DNA from: Chionoecetes opilio
Taxonomy: Eukaryota > Arthropoda > Malacostraca > Decapoda > Majidae
Length of the DNA: 64,000 nucleotides
Assembly (NCBI GenBank): GCA_016584305.1
Contig: JACEEZ010010078.1
Span: forward strand, 37,501 to 101,500
Direction of reading: 5' to 3'
The translations under genes were made by a program, and so were the position numbers. How positions within the stretch are numbered: position 1 is the first letter of the stretch; each line of letters opens with the position of its first letter. Below the pieces are notes generated by a model. It was not told the DNA's origin, ran no database searches, and was given only the letters and a program-made list of their open reading frames with translations. Positions 12,420 to 23,846 of this stretch are shown piece after piece.

Positions 12420-12477
12420 GTTGATTCAACTATTACTATCATTATTATTTATATTATTATATATTATACTATTATAC

Positions 12478-12515
<38 letters not shown>

Positions 12516-12520
12516 TTTAG
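12420..12520. repeat. ATT trinucleotide tract
   Basis: Imperfect TATTAT/ATTATT repeats, perfect (ATT)n at about 12484-12514. Confidence 0.85.
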
Positions 12521-12586
12521 TTACTATTGATTCGTTTTTATTATAACAATTTAAATGAACCTATATATTTCTTTTATTTCTATATA

Positions 12587-12967
12587 CCATAAATTGTGGC
12601 GTACAAGTCGACCAGGCATACAAGTCGACCTCAAGATTCTCACTTGAGGGCTGTGATGGTTGGCCCTTACCTGTGGTGGCGCAGGCAGGATTTTTATAGT
12701 GACGCCTGTGATTAGAGGCTCATGTCGCCCCCCTGTGTCCTCCGATGCACTCGCAATCGAAGGTAGAGCTAATGGGCAGGGCATGTGGGTGTTCTTACGC
12801 CACTCGACGGTTCAGAAACATTTTAAGTGGAGCTATAGGTCTCACTCGGGATCGAACTCGGGTCTTCGAGAATGCCACCCGGTGACGCTAACCACTCTGC
12901 TACCGCCTCCCCTAGATTACGGGTTAGGCCTATACTTGCCGTATAAGTCGGCCCCAGAAATACGGTA
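12587..12967. mobile_element. MITE (M13) with AAGTCGACC words, carrying a SINE
   Basis: TACCATAAATTGTGGCGTAC at the left and TACCGTATTTCTGGGGCCGA (reverse complement) at the right. ACAAGTCGACC occurs twice at the left and TAAGTCGGCC at the right. The SINE at 12645-12913 fills the middle. A second pair of the same ends lies at 15586-15663. Confidence 0.65.
12645..12913 (-). mobile_element. tRNA-derived SINE, best-preserved head
   Basis: On the minus strand, GGCGGTAGCAGAGTGGTTAG starts at about 12911 (RNA polymerase III A box TAGCAGAGTGGTTAG) and CGAGTTCGATCCCGAGT (B box GTTCGATCC) follows at about 12860. A tRNA-like head is joined to an unrelated body (ATTGCGAGTGCATCGGAGGA). It lacks the poly-A tail end seen at 24940 and 29436. 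The head is not a functional tRNA: no acceptor pairing is visible. Confidence 0.82.
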
Positions 12968-13149
12968 GGCTACTGGTACGCCAAAGCTTAAATGTGGATA
13001 GACTACGGTACGGTATACGGTAACCTGTCGCAAAAACACATAACACAACACTTATATGAAGATATGAATCTTTACCTATAGGTCCGCCTCTTGTTTTCAC
13101 TTGACAAACACCATAGTCACCTGATAGTACCGCTACATACTGTATATTA

Positions 13150-13745
13150 TAGCTTATTCTAAAGCTAGTTAGGAGTTATTAGTAGAAAAGGAAGTTATTC
13201 TAAACTTTATCTGGCTCTAGTCAGGCCTCACCTAGACTATGCGGTTCAGTTTTGGTCTCCATATTACAGGATGGATATAGCCTTGTTAGAAACAGTGCAG
13301 AGAAGGATGACCAAAATGATACAAGGGATGCGTAACTTTAGTTATGAGAAGAGATTGAAGTTGTTAAAGTTACACTCACTCGAGAGTAAGGGGCGATCTG
13401 ATAGAAGTTTTTAAGTGGATAAAGGGATTTAATAAACTAGAGGTAGGAAAAGTTCTTACGGCTTTTAACCAGGGTAGAACAAGCAGTAATGGATTCAAGC
13501 TGGAAAAGTGTAGATTTAGAAAGGAAATAGGGAAAAACTAGTTCACAAATAGGGTGGTGAATGAATGGAATGGACTCAGTAGACAGGTAGTTAGTGCGGA
13601 GTCATTAGGGAGCTTTAAAGAGGGGCTGGATAGGTTCATGGATGGGGATAAAAGGTGGATGTAGGTAGTGTTAGGTGACAGGAACTACCACGTGTAGGCC
13701 TCGCGGCCTCTTGTAGCTTCCTTATTTTCTTATGTTCTTATGTTT
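13150..13745 (+). mobile_element. CR1-like LINE 3' end
   Basis: Conceptual frames give LVRPHLDYAVQFWSPYY, TVQRRMTKMIQGMRN, then (after a one-base shift) GDLIEVFKWIKGFNKLEVGK and FTNRVVNEWNGLSRQVVSAE, ending SLGSFKEGLDRFMDGDKRW and a stop. This is the typical carboxy end of CR1/Rex-type reverse transcriptases. The 3' tail repeats TTCTTATG (CTTATGTTCTTATG) at 13727-13743, the short tandem terminus of CR1-type elements. The copy is 5'-truncated and frameshifted. Confidence 0.82.
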
Positions 13746-13798
13746 AAGACGGTAGTATGACTGGACTGCACTTACCGGTGCCGTCCGCCATTTGCATA

Positions 13799-15125
13799 CA
13801 GGGAGGTCCCGTTATACGAGCATTCGATATACGAGAATCCGATGATACGAGATGTGTAAATTAGGGTCTATTTTCAATATACGAGATCGAAAATCCAATG
13901 TTACGACATTCAAACTGGGGTGAGTAAAATTACCAAGTTATTTACGAAAGGAAATTACAAGTTATTTACTAAAATTATTAAGTAATTTACTGACTATATG
14001 ATTTTACCTAAGGTTGTACGATAATCAATCTGAAAATATGATCATTCTGGTGGTTCAGTACGACAATGTGGCCTACAAAAATTCACAACTCTGGGCGAGA
14101 AGCCAGCAACGGAGGTAGTATGGCCAGCAACAACCTGCTCTCGCACTACCTAGATACTACTTTCCCTAATGACGGAAGCTACAAAGCTCCCTCGATAGGT
14201 CGTAAACGAGTAGGAAGGTTGTGACTGGCTACGGCGTCATCTGTCACCAGCCAATGACACAGTTTTTTAAAACTTCTCGACCAATAACAAGCCAGCGAGA
14301 CATATTTCCGGGCAAGAATGGCATGCCATGACTCTCCGCCTTCTGTCCCCGTCATCTAAAACTAATTCTCGTTTTATTTGGAATGCTTGCGTTTTAAGTA
14401 GTTTTAATGTATCAGATAGTAAGATATATAAGTAAGGAGCCTGTGTTGCTAGTGTATTGGTCGTAGAAGGTGTGTATGTGGGTTAAAATGGTGAATATTT
14501 GTGATATAGGGCGGCTCCGCAGCAAGTATTTCTCCGTCACTCTCTGCCCCGCCAGCTCGGCCAGCAGTCATCTCATCATAACATCTTTAAATCACCCTTA
14601 TTTAAGGTGACACACGGTGCTACATTGATTTAGATAATGACACGTGGATATAACATCTCACCATAATCACTAAGTTGTATAATAACGAGTGATAAGACGT
14701 TTAAGCCTGCCCAAACCTACCTTGGCGGAGGAGGCGGCGGCCTGCCCCGTCCGCCGTCTCTCTCAAAAACCGCCGTCATCCGCCTCACCTGTGCCTTCCT
14801 GAAGAAGACAGTCAGCTCCTACGCCTATAATAGCACCATAGGATATCACCAGTGATCATAGGATTCCTCAAAGGGTCCTCGCTTTCCTACTAAATAATTA
14901 CCAAGGAGATCTCCGCTGGCAGCAGACATCGGCTGCCGCCCACACAACACAACACCCCGTTATCAGCTGTATAATATGTGCCTTCCTGAAGAAGTCAGGT
15001 CAGCTCCCATGCATGTGATAGCACCATAGGATATCACCAGGGACCATAGGATTCCTCAAGGGGTTCTCGCACCCCTACTAAATATTACCAAATTTTATTA
15101 TAGCTTGAAAAACATGTCTTCTTCT

Positions 15126-15182
<57 letters not shown>

Positions 15183-15302
15183 TGTTGGGGTCCTGGAACC
15201 AAACCTATATTTTACCATTAGTTATGTGTTTCGTTATACGAGATTTCGCTTTACGAGTATGCCAGGTGGAACCTAACTGCTTGTATCTTCGGGACCTCCC
15301 TG
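13799..15302. mobile_element. MITE family M2, copy a (Tigger type), with nested LINE tail
   Basis: CAGGGAGGTCCCGTTATACG at the left and GGGACCTCCCTG at the right, flanked by TA. The word ATACGAG is repeated four times in the left 85 bp, and TACGAG recurs in the right 75 bp. Inside, about 14580-15105 holds a tandemly duplicated stretch (about 190-bp unit) with coding similarity to a LINE carboxy end (VIRLTCAFLKKT; compare 31250 on the minus strand), then a 50-nt T tract (15126-15180). Confidence 0.85.
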
Positions 15303-15585
15303 TATATGAAGAAAAAAACCAGCCCGTGGCGCCACTAACCCCACACGGCTATGAAACTATGGGTCCGTTACACTGCCGACACTCAGCTAAATGACCCTTA
15401 TACACTGAACAGGCTAACAAGACTTACTAAACCACCGGAGACTCACCGGAGTGGCGCACATTGTAGTTGTCTGACTGGCAGCTTTGGTTAAGTAGCGTTC
15501 CCGTCGGTGTTTACAATCTGTGTATCTGCTGTTTCCATCAGCTGTTGGAAACAGCTGTATTCAATACCCACACATTATCCACACG

Positions 15586-15663
15586 CCGTATAAGTCGACC
15601 CCTAGTTTTGGAGATTTTTTTTCAGGCTCAAAGAGTCGACTTGTACGCCGCCACTTACGGTAA
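15586..15663. repeat. M13-type MITE, minimal copy
   Basis: GCCGTATAAGTCGACCCC and the inverse AGTCGACTTGTACGCCGCC lie only about 50 bp apart: the two ends of the M13 family with almost no interior. Confidence 0.55.
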
Positions 15664-15785
15664 CATGTTCGATACTCAAGTTCACACGATTCCATGACTT
15701 GTATGTAATAAAAAAAATCTAAAGCATCAGGTCCATAAAAGTCTCGGCTCAATGAACCTTGCAATGGGCTTGTATATAAAATGTA

Positions 15786-16120
15786 TACCGTATTTGCCGG
15801 CGCATAGGACGCAGCTTTTTTCTAAGAACGGGAATGCAAAATTCACCCTGCATCTAATGCGGCCATATTACTAATGAGAGGTAGAGCAGAGAATGCAGAA
15901 TGGCCGGTGGTGTATTACTAAGGGGGTCTCAAGTGATCTGTGTTGAGCAGTAGATCACTGAACACAAATTTGTAACCGTGTTGCTAATAATATCAACAGT
16001 AATGCATAATACCAAGAAAAAGTTGGAGTTTAAGAGAAAACAAGAGGTGGAACAAAAAGGTGGGGGTTCTTGCTGCCAAGATGGCCGTCAGATGTAAACA
16101 TCACCCCTCTCCCGCAGTCC
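15786..16120. mobile_element. M9 repeat, copy a (CCGTATTTGCCGGCGCATA)
   Basis: It starts ACCGTATTTGCCGGCGCATA and runs about 330 bp. It is matched in reverse orientation at about 48750-49062 over the stretch containing CAAGATGGCCGTCAGATGTA. A 42804-42890 piece shares only the terminus. A short frame (KKLEFKRKQEVEQ) resembles the start of a helix-turn-helix transposase but is not open. Confidence 0.65.
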
Positions 16121-16409
16121 CACTGCTGCTATCCACTGTAAATGGATGAGAAACAGGGTAGGCCTTTATAACACCTCGATCCCTCAATCCTCACCCCTGT
16201 ATCTCTATGGATAAGGAAATTGTAAACTGTAACTGGAAAGAGTGCTAGTAAAAAGGCCACAACGGTACCTGTAGACGGGACGGAAGCCTTCCACATATCG
16301 CTCCAGGACCAAGACCCATCACGGCGCCACAACTTCATCCGCCTCAAGGCCAATCACACCATACCATCATGCCTTCGCCTGTACCTTCCTGAGGAAGACT
16401 AATCAACCC

Positions 16410-17110
16410 TCGCGACTGTGATAGATTCACAGGTGATCTTTAATTTCCAAACTACCCTCATTCGGTTTCTATCCTTCTCTCTGTACCTTCATCACTTAGG
16501 TTTCCTTTCAAGCCGTTCTATTGCAGCTATTGTAGACGGACATTGTTCTTCTCCTAAGTCTATCAATAATGGTGTTCCTCAGGGTTCTGTCCTATCACCC
16601 ACTCTCTTTCTATTATTCATTTCATTAATGATCTTCTAAGTCTAACTGAAAGCCCTATCCACTCCTATGCTGATGATTCTACCATGCATTTTTCAACGTC
16701 ATTTATTAGACGTCCAACTCAACAGGAACTAAGTGATTCATGGAGATGCCACCGAGCGCCTAATTTCTGATCTTTCTATGATTTCAGATTGACACTCGGC
16801 TATCTCCTTCTTCCACAATGAACATTCTTGGACTGTCCTTTACTAAAAATCTGAGCTGGAAATCTCACATCTCATCTCTTGCTAAAACAGCTTCTAAGAA
16901 GTTAGGTGTCCTGTGGCATCTGCGTCCATTTTTTTCTCCCTCCCAGTTGCTTGCTCTGTATAGGGGCCTTATCCGCCCATGCATGGAGTATGTCTCACAC
17001 GTTTGGGGGGGATCCACTCATACATCTCTCCTAAACAGGCTTGAATCAAAAGCTTTTCGTCTCATCAACTCCCCTCCTCTGACTGACTGTCTTCAATCTT
17101 TAAATCACTT
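16410..17110 (+). pseudogene. LINE-A reverse transcriptase fragment
   Basis: Frames give RSIAAIVDGHCSS, NGVPQGSVLSPTLFLLF (RT block with PQGS), then after a deletion NILGLSFTKNLSWKSHISSL, KKLGVLWHLRPFFSPSQLL and CMEYVSHVWGGSTH. It lacks the YADD-containing interval (SYADDST degraded near 16660) and stops at the boundary with the GCDT-family fragment. Same family as 23095, 31682 and 39310. Confidence 0.82.
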
Positions 17111-17129
17111 TGAGCACCCTACATTTGAC

Positions 17130-17600
17130 TTTGGGTAATACGTTTCTTGATGACATCTCAACCTGTAGTTGCTTCTTCAACTGTGCCTTAGCCTTTCCCG
17201 TTCTCATTTCACCCGAGTCGTTGAACATCGATGTAGGCACCGGGGATAGCTCATACGATAGTAATGTCTTGATGTCTATTGTGTCACGGCAGCTAGCCTG
17301 GAGTCCTATGACTCATGAAAAGAGAAGGGTGGTATTGAACAACTTTGCTGTACCAATATTCACATGCTTCTTTGTTACTTGCATTGTCACCGTCTTCTTT
17401 GAAATGGGATTGTAGAAGCCATCTGGCCAAGAACCCTCAAATTCTTCCATTTGTTTGATCCCAATGGCCACAGTCTTATCCACGTTCACTGAAACAGGTG
17501 CCACTCGACCACTGACAATGTTCACTATCTTGTCTGCTTCGTTGCTGGTGGACAGAGGATCGATGCTCCGATCTAACTTTGAATGTACCAAATAACAAAT
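17130..17600 (-). pseudogene. fragment of the Cys-rich 'GCDT' protein family
   Basis: On the minus strand, ADKIVNIVSGRVAPVSVNVD and KKHVNIGTAKLFNTTLLFS are followed, one frame over, by VIGLQASCRDTIDIKTLLSY and ELSPVPTSMFNDSGEMRTGK. This is the middle part of the same protein whose nearly full length is at 43375-47824; the region between the VNI...GRV and ELSPVPTSMF blocks is characteristic of that family. One frameshift near 17312 and loss of both ends make it a relic. Confidence 0.72.
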
Positions 17601-18109
17601 GAAAGATTTGTCAAATCATAATAAAAGTTATTCCATTGGGTTCCTAATGTCTTAAAGCCCCGTTAAAACATTTTTGATTGTTTTAAAATCCCTTCTAGAA
17701 GCCGAGATATCTTAATTATAGTATATTCAGTAGAACAATGGCGGCCATTTTGGTTTTATGCAAATTTGAAAAAATGCCCATAGGTGACAGGGTGTCATCA
17801 AGCAGATTCTTATTATTTATGGACTCAGTGACCCAAATCAACCCAAAAACATTGTATAAACTCCACTTCCAGGTTAATCTAGTTGGCTGCTGGACTAGTA
17901 CTGGTGTTGGAAATAAGTCCCTTCAGAACACAGACATATTCAGTTACCATGGCACAGGTGGGGATAAGGATACTTCTATACCAAATCAGGAGTGGGTGGA
18001 AGACGATACTTCTATACCAAATCAGGAATGGGTGAAAGAAGAGTACATCCCCTTCTAACAAAGGCTCCTCACTCAGCCACTAGTTCTCACAAGCTGGTCA
18101 TGTACTCAC
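17600..18109. other. intronic DNA, no gene recognised
   Basis: It contains an imperfect tandem copy of GATACTTCTATACCAAATCA at about 17968-18035. No other structure was seen. Confidence 0.4.
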
Positions 18110-18307
18110 CCATTAATGTCCCAGCCAAGGATCTTGCCATCAAAGCCTGAGGTGACCAGGATGCCATCTGCTGCAGAATACTCAATGTTCTTGACCCAGT
18201 TGCTGTGGCCCTGCAGGAGTCTGATGCGACGCTTTAGATTGCGTACATCCCAGAGGGCAACCGTGTGGTCATCGCTGCACGAGGCAAACACCCGAGAATC
18301 TAGGAAC
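18110..18307 (-). CDS. DCAF10: DCAF10-like coding exon 3, WD40 repeats
   Basis: A 198-bp exon bounded by acceptor CCAG (18311-18308) and donor GTGAGT (18109-18104). It reads FLDSRVFASCSDDHTVALWD, then VRNLKRRIRLLQGHSNWVKN, then IEYSAADGILVTSGFDGKIL and GWDING. It holds one complete WD repeat (SCSDDHTVALWD, with the WD dipeptide) and most of the next (GHSNWVKN...SGFDGKILGWD). Identity to the remembered vertebrate block is high, the best single evidence for DCAF10 among WD40 families. The phase-2 end joins exon 4 as N-G-Y. Confidence 0.92.
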
Positions 18308-18559
18308 CTGGATGAAGCAACAGGTGTTTAGATTGAAGACCTGTATAATAAAGGCTGTACGTACTGTTCCATTTCTCTCATACATGCTTCCCTGCTTGGT
18401 TCAAGTACCTTCAATGTAAGTAATGAATCTTCACCAATAACAAACAACTGTATCAGTATAAATTGATGCAGCCACGTCCCCAACTTGAGTGCCTATCATA
18501 TGATACAGGGTACCACACCCCAGGCTGTAGTTTATCATGGGCAACATGTGGGAAGATTT

Positions 18560-18720
18560 CAGCCACTTGAAGCTGGAGGAAAAATTTGCACCTGGCGGGA
18601 CGCTGAGCTCACCACTTCCAGAAAAGATTTGCACCCGGTAGGACTCAGCCTTGGGACGCCAAGCTCACCACTTCTAGGTGCTAACCACTCTACTCAGCAA
18701 CTAGGTAAACACAAATAAGC
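18560..18720. repeat. tandem duplicated 55-60-bp unit with SINE-like end
   Basis: AAATTTGCACCTGGCGGGAC is repeated as AAGATTTGCACCCGGTAGGA about 53 bp later. The right end, GGTGCTAACCACTCTACT, resembles the reversed A box of a tRNA-derived SINE. Confidence 0.45.
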
Positions 18721-18739
18721 ATGTGCACGCATGCACACA

Positions 18740-19129
18740 AGCACACACGCGTGCACACTACATCAGATAATAGAAGATCAAGAAAATGAAAAGAAAAATC
18801 TGACCAATGAAGTAATAAAAGTAATCAAACAAAAGGAAAATTTAGTTAGATATACGGTGGACAAAAAGAAATGTGTCATCATTTTTGGTCTCAAAGAAAA
18901 AGTGCTGCCCAAGAAAAACATAAGAGAAGAGGAAGAAAAGAAAGTGGCAAAAAAAATATTTAAAGTAGTAGAAGAAAATACGGAGATAGAAGAAGAAATA
19001 GAAGAGATACATAGGTTAGGCAAATATGAGGAGGGAGGGGCCCACCCCTTAAAAGTTAAGTTTAGGTCACAAAATACAGCACAAGATATATTGTCTAAGG
19101 CATGGAAACTGGCAGACAGAAGAATATAA
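18740..19129 (+). pseudogene. LINE-B ORF1-like nucleic-acid-binding protein, C-terminal part
   Basis: A Lys-rich coiled region (IIEDQENEKKNLTNEVIKVI) is followed by KKKCVIIFGLKEKVLPKKN and EIEEIHRLGKYEEGGAHPLK, then VKFRSQNTAQDIL. The pattern xVIIFGLxE...RLGxx...PLKVKF is the RRM-like core of ORF1 proteins of jockey/CR1-type elements. The N-terminus is missing. Confidence 0.65.
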
Positions 19130-19246
19130 GAAAATATGGATAAGAAAAGATATGAATGAGGAAGAAAAAGCCAGATTGAATGTACTGTTTAAAGAAGCCA
19201 AAGAAAATAACTAATTGAGAACGGAAGAGGAAAAACAGAAATTCTA

Positions 19247-20585
19247 TTGGAGAGTTTTAGACGAAAAACTGAAGAAATGGTATCTAAAAGAGAAAGAGTA
19301 AGAGAAGACAGTTCAAAGGAAAATGAAAAAGGATGGCAGGTATCGTACACAAATATAAATGGGCTAGTGTCAACATTAACAGAAGTAAACGATTATCTGA
19401 GAGCCAAGAAACCAGACATATTGGGTTTAGTAGAAATGAAGCTGAATGATTCTGAGCATGTGCCAGTTGGGGAGGGTCAATATAATGTATGGAGGCAAAA
19501 CAGAAATCAGAAAAAGGGAGGTGGTGTAATGGTGTTAACGAGGAAGGATGTGGTAGTAGGGAATGTGGAAAAAGGAGAAGGTATGGCAGAGGTGTTGAAG
19601 GTAGAGTTGGTGATGAAAAAAGGAAGAATAAGAGACTTAGTACTCGTATACGTTCCACCTAAGACAAATTCCTGGGGGAGAGAGGAGTATGGAGACATGA
19701 TAAAGAGACACAGGCAAATGTTTAAAGAATACGATGGAAAATAGTGAGAACATAATTTTGATGGGAGATTTTAACTGCAAAGAAGTTTGCTGGGAAGAAT
19801 GGTATACTGAAGGAGGAGAAGACTCATGCGGTGGTACATTGTTGGATTTGGTAATGAATAACATCATGACTCAGTGGATTAAAGAGAATACAAGATTCAG
19901 AGGTAGCGAAGAACCATCAAGGATAGATCTACTATTGACGAAAGAACTGGAAGTAATTAGTAAAGTAAATTATCAGTGCCCACTTGGAAAGAGTGACCAT
20001 GTAATTATTGAATTTGAAGTAAATGATAGCAAAATAGAGGGGAGAAGAGAAGAACACAAGAAAGGAAGATACAATTATGGAAAAGCAGACTTTGACGTAT
20101 TAAGAAAATTTTTCGGAGAGACAGACTGGAGTAATTTCCATGCAACAAGGAGTACCCTGAAAAAATGGGATGAGTTCATCCAAATTTACACAGAAAGAAT
20201 AAATAGTTATGTTCCAAGGATAGTTATCAGAGAAAAGAAAAAGAATGAATGGTTTAACAGAAAATGTGAATTAGCAAGACTAGAAAGAGAAAAAACATGG
20301 AATAGTTGGAGGAAAAAAGGAGGTATCAACCTTTGGGAGAAGTACAAAACAACTAGAAATGAATATGTAAGAATCCGAAGAGAAGAAGAAAGTAACTATG
20401 AGAGAAATATAATAGAAAAATGTAAGAACGAACCGAAACTTTTCTATAGAAATATAAATGGAAAAATGAAAAACAAGGAAGGAATAGATAAGCTGAAGGT
20501 AGAAGGCATAGTGTACGAAGATGCATTACAACAGGCTGAGGTGATGAATAAGTGCTTACAGACTGTATTTACAAGAGAAAGTTAA
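19247..20585 (+). pseudogene. LINE-B endonuclease and spacer, two overlapping frames
   Basis: The first frame (to 19744) holds SYTNINGL (catalytic Asn), VEMKL (Glu) and VYVPP. The second (from 19734) holds ILMGDFNCKEVCW (GDFN), SRIDLLLT and KSDHVIIEF (SDH), then an Arg/Lys-rich spacer (VRIRREEESNYERNIIEKCK) before the reverse transcriptase. The switch at about 19740 is a frameshift in one ancestral ORF. All classic exonuclease-endonuclease-phosphatase motifs are visible. Confidence 0.8.
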
Positions 20586-20649
20586 TTTAAAACTAAATAT
20601 ATAATAGCAAAAGAAAATATAATGGAAGACATAAAGTAGACGTAATAGA

Positions 20650-21070
20650 AGTAAAAAGGCTAATGGAAAGTCAAGATGTGAGAAAAGTCCCGGGTCCAGA
20701 TGGAGTGTCGAATTGGATAATGAAAGAGTGCAGTAACCAACTAGCAGGAAAGTTACATAGTGTAATTGAGAGTTCACTCAAGGAGAGCAGAGTCCCGCTT
20801 GATTGGAAAAGAGCAAATATTGTGCCAATTCACAAAGGAGGAGACAAAGAAGAACCATTTAATTACAATTATCATTAACAAGTGTAGTGGCAAAAATGTG
20901 TGAAAAAATTGTGAAGGACAGATGGTTGAAATATTTGGAAGAGACAAACACACTCGCAGGTGGCCAGTTTGGATTTAGAGGAAGAATGTCATGTACAACG
21001 AATTTATGAAGCTTTTACTCGAGTGATCGATGTGTCACAGGAAAGAGAGGGGTGGGTCGATTTGCATATA
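20650..21070 (+). pseudogene. LINE-B reverse transcriptase, first part
   Basis: RKVPGPDGVSNWIMKECSNQ (the GPD block), PLDWKRANIVPIHKGGDKEE (WKxAxxVPxxKxGD), then in another frame SVVAKMCEKIVKDRWLKYLE and GGQFGFRGRMSC (QFGFR). It runs into VDLH at 21068 where M2b interrupts; the catalytic YLDLKKAFD block continues at 22080. Confidence 0.82.
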
Positions 21071-22078
21071 CAGGGAAGTCCCGTTATACGAGCATTCGGT
21101 ATACGAGAATTCGATGATACGAGATGTGTAAATTAGGGTCTATTTTTAATATACGAGATCGAAAATCCAATGCTACGACATTCAAACTGGGGTGAGTAAA
21201 ATTACCAAGTTATTTACTAAAGTAAATTACAAGTTATTTACTAAAGTAAATTACAAGTTATTTACTAAAATTATGAAGTCATTTACTGACTGTGATTTTA
21301 CCTAAGGTTGTACTATAATCAATCTGAAAATATGATAATTCTGGTGGCTCGGTACGACAATGTGGCCTACAAAAGTTCACATCACTGGATGATGTACAAT
21401 GATTCAGATCCGCAGAGACGAGTTTGTGGGCAGTGGAAGAGGTCTGCGCACCCCTCCCTTGTCCCTTACCTACCCTACCCTCTCGAGTCTATTGTATCAC
21501 GCGGCGTCCCCAACAGTACATACAACGTCTTTTTGGCTTGCATGTATTGTGCCTTGCACAATCCAGCACAGCCAGACCCAATCCAGGGCCAGCACTGAGG
21601 ATCTTTCCTCTTCCCCAAGTGATCAAGGGGAGGAGGAAGAACTCTAACCCAGTCATCCCTGCAAACGCAGTCACCGCTGTTTTCTCTCGAGCCTCGGAGA
21701 GAGAAAAACAGGGACTCTCAGCTGGCTACTTGCTAGCTTCCTGTCTCCCCACACAACATTACCACTTGTGAGTGTTATGCATGTTTTATGTTTAATTAAT
21801 GTGCAGTTATTTTATTTTGTGTGCTATTTTCTCTTTCAGAGTGCTTTTTCTACAGCATAGGTAGTACAGTGTGGGTAATATAGACGCTGTGTGTTTGTTG
21901 TGTTTGCTATAGTTTATTTTAGCTTGAAAAACATGTCTTTTTTTTTCTCTCTTTTTTTTAATTGATGGGGTCCTGGAACCAAACCTATATTTTACCATTA
22001 GTTATGTGTTTCGTTATACGAGATTTCGCTTTACGAGTATGCCAGGTGGAACCTAACTGCTCGTATCTTCGGGACTTG
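21071..22078. mobile_element. MITE family M2, copy b, inserted in LINE-B
   Basis: CAGGGAAGTCCCGTTATACG at the left. The right end is slightly eroded (CTTCGGGACTTG instead of CTTCGGGACCTCCCTG). TA lies on both sides. It interrupts the reverse transcriptase just before the DLKKAFD motif. It is the cleanest internal sequence of the family and serves as the uninterrupted reference for copies c and d. Confidence 0.88.
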
Positions 22079-22165
22079 TACTTGGACCTAAAGAAGGCAT
22101 TTGACAAGGTACCTCACAAGAGACTGCTCTGGAAGCTAGAACATGTAGGAGGATTGAAGGGTGGT

Positions 22166-22322
22166 TTACTGAAGTACGCCTGCAGGTAGGCCACTCGCTT
22201 GCTTGATTAAGGCAAAAAAGGCTGCTTCAGTACGGCCCATCCTTTCACTAATTTCCTTCATAGACACCTTTTCCTCACGTAAGGCAAGAATATGCGCCTT
22301 CTCCTCTCTAGTAAACATCTTA
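22166..22322 (-). pseudogene. Tc1/mariner-type transposase helix-turn-helix fragment
   Basis: The minus strand reads MFTREEKAHILALREEKVSM, then KEISERMGRTEAAFFALIKQ. This is a homeodomain-like DNA-binding helix-turn-helix such as begins Tc1-like transposases. Nothing of the catalytic domain follows. Confidence 0.55.
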
Positions 22323-22389
22323 TTTACCAGTGCTTGTGCTTGTTTGTTTGAGTTTGAGTGCTTGTCTGAGGTTTGGGAGGCAAAATAAA

Positions 22390-22705
<316 letters not shown>

Positions 22706-22850
22706 TGAGCAGGTACTGCATACTATTTTTCTCTACTCAGTTACAATTTACACAGTATTTTTACATATTATACAGAACAGGTAGTGCATACTATTTTTCT
22801 CTACTTAGTTACAATTTACACAGTACTTTTACATATTTTCAACTTTTAAT
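22706..22850. repeat. 62-70-bp tandem duplication
   Basis: CATACTATTTTTCTCTACTC, then AGTTACAATTTACACAGTA is present twice head to tail. Confidence 0.7.
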
Positions 22851-23094
22851 ATACAATTTATATTGGCACACTCAAACATGCACTTACATTTAATCCATAG
22901 ATGCATGTATGTATATACGAATGCACATTTACATGCAATGTATGTATGTAATGGTAAAGAAAATCAAATCGGAGAGAGAAAGCACCAACAGACCTAAGAT
23001 AGAATCGTGATTATAATACATAAAATCAAACTGTCGCGATGAAAAAAGTTTGAAGAACACTGATCTACTCGATATAACTTTCCAGATAACTATC

Positions 23095-23815
23095 CCCAAT
23101 TTTTCAATGAAACTCAATTGCCTCCCTCTTCTACAGTGACTATCTTAAACTATAAACCTGAACTGGAAATTTACATCTCATCTCTTGCTAAATCAGCTTC
23201 TAAGAAGTTAAGGTGTCCTGTGGCATCAGTATTCATTTTTTTCTCCCTCCCAGTTGCTTGTTCTGTACAGGGCCTTATCCGCCCATGTATCGAGCATATA
23301 TCTCATGTTTGGGAGGGATCCACTCATATAGGTCTCCAAAACAGGGTTGAGTAAAATGCTTTTCATCTCATCAACTCTCCTCCACTGACTGACTGTCTTT
23401 AATCTTGAAATCATCGCCACAATGTTGTTTCTCTTGCTTTCTTCTACTGATATTTTTATGCTCACTGTTCTTCTGAGTTTGCTAACTGCATGCCTCTCTC
23501 CCTCCCTCAGCAGCGCTGCAGAAGACTTTCTACTCATTCTCATCTATTCTGTCCATCTTACTAATGCAAGAGTTTACCAGTATCTTTACTTTTTCCTCCC
23601 TTTCACTGGTAAACTCTGGAGCTCTCTTCCTGTTTATATTTCTCCACTTTTCTACGACTTCAATTTTTCAAGAGATGTGTCAAGACACCTCCCAAACTAA
23701 ATTGGCTCATCTCCCTGTCTACAATCACTTACTATCTGCTTTATTGGGGCTGGCAGCTAGCGTGCTTTTTGTTACTTCTTTTTTTTCGCCCCTGGCCAGT
23801 CCTTTGTTATGTAAA
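23095..23815 (+). pseudogene. LINE-A 3' fragment
   Basis: Frames with LEIYISSLAKSASKKLRCPV, RPCIEHISHVWEGSTH and FTGKLWSSLPVYISPLFYDF match the carboxy part of LINE-A copies at 30150 and 34040. The 3' UTR GGGGCTGGCAGCTAGCG follows, then a CA microsatellite. It has several frameshifts and lies about 300 bp from DCAF10-like exon 2. Confidence 0.8.
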
Positions 23816-23816
23816 A

Positions 23817-23846
23817 CACACACACACACACATACACACACTGCTT
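23817..23846. repeat. CA microsatellite
   Basis: (AC)n interrupted by one AT, at the end of the LINE-A fragment. Confidence 0.8.

Larger units (their letters stand above)
18740..22165 (+). mobile_element. LINE-B, A-rich non-LTR retrotransposon, split by MITE M2b
   Basis: In order: an ORF1-like RRM region (18760-19129), an endonuclease (19320-20030), a reverse transcriptase start (20650-21070), then after the M2b insertion LDLKKAFDKVPHKRLLWKLE (22082-22141). Similarity stops near 22165, so it is 3'-truncated. A-rich coding (many Lys/Glu AAA/GAA codons) separates it from LINE-A. Frameshifts at about 19740 and 20875 and the inserted MITE make it dead. Confidence 0.85.

Noticed and set aside
12845..12913. 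A functional tRNA gene on the minus strand
   Set aside because: A and B boxes are present but no acceptor stem pairing is visible, and the unit continues into a repeated SINE body.
17738..18058. 106-codon plus-strand frame with a repeated SIPNQEWV motif
   Set aside because: The repeat is a simple tandem DNA duplication in an intron; no start context or relatives.
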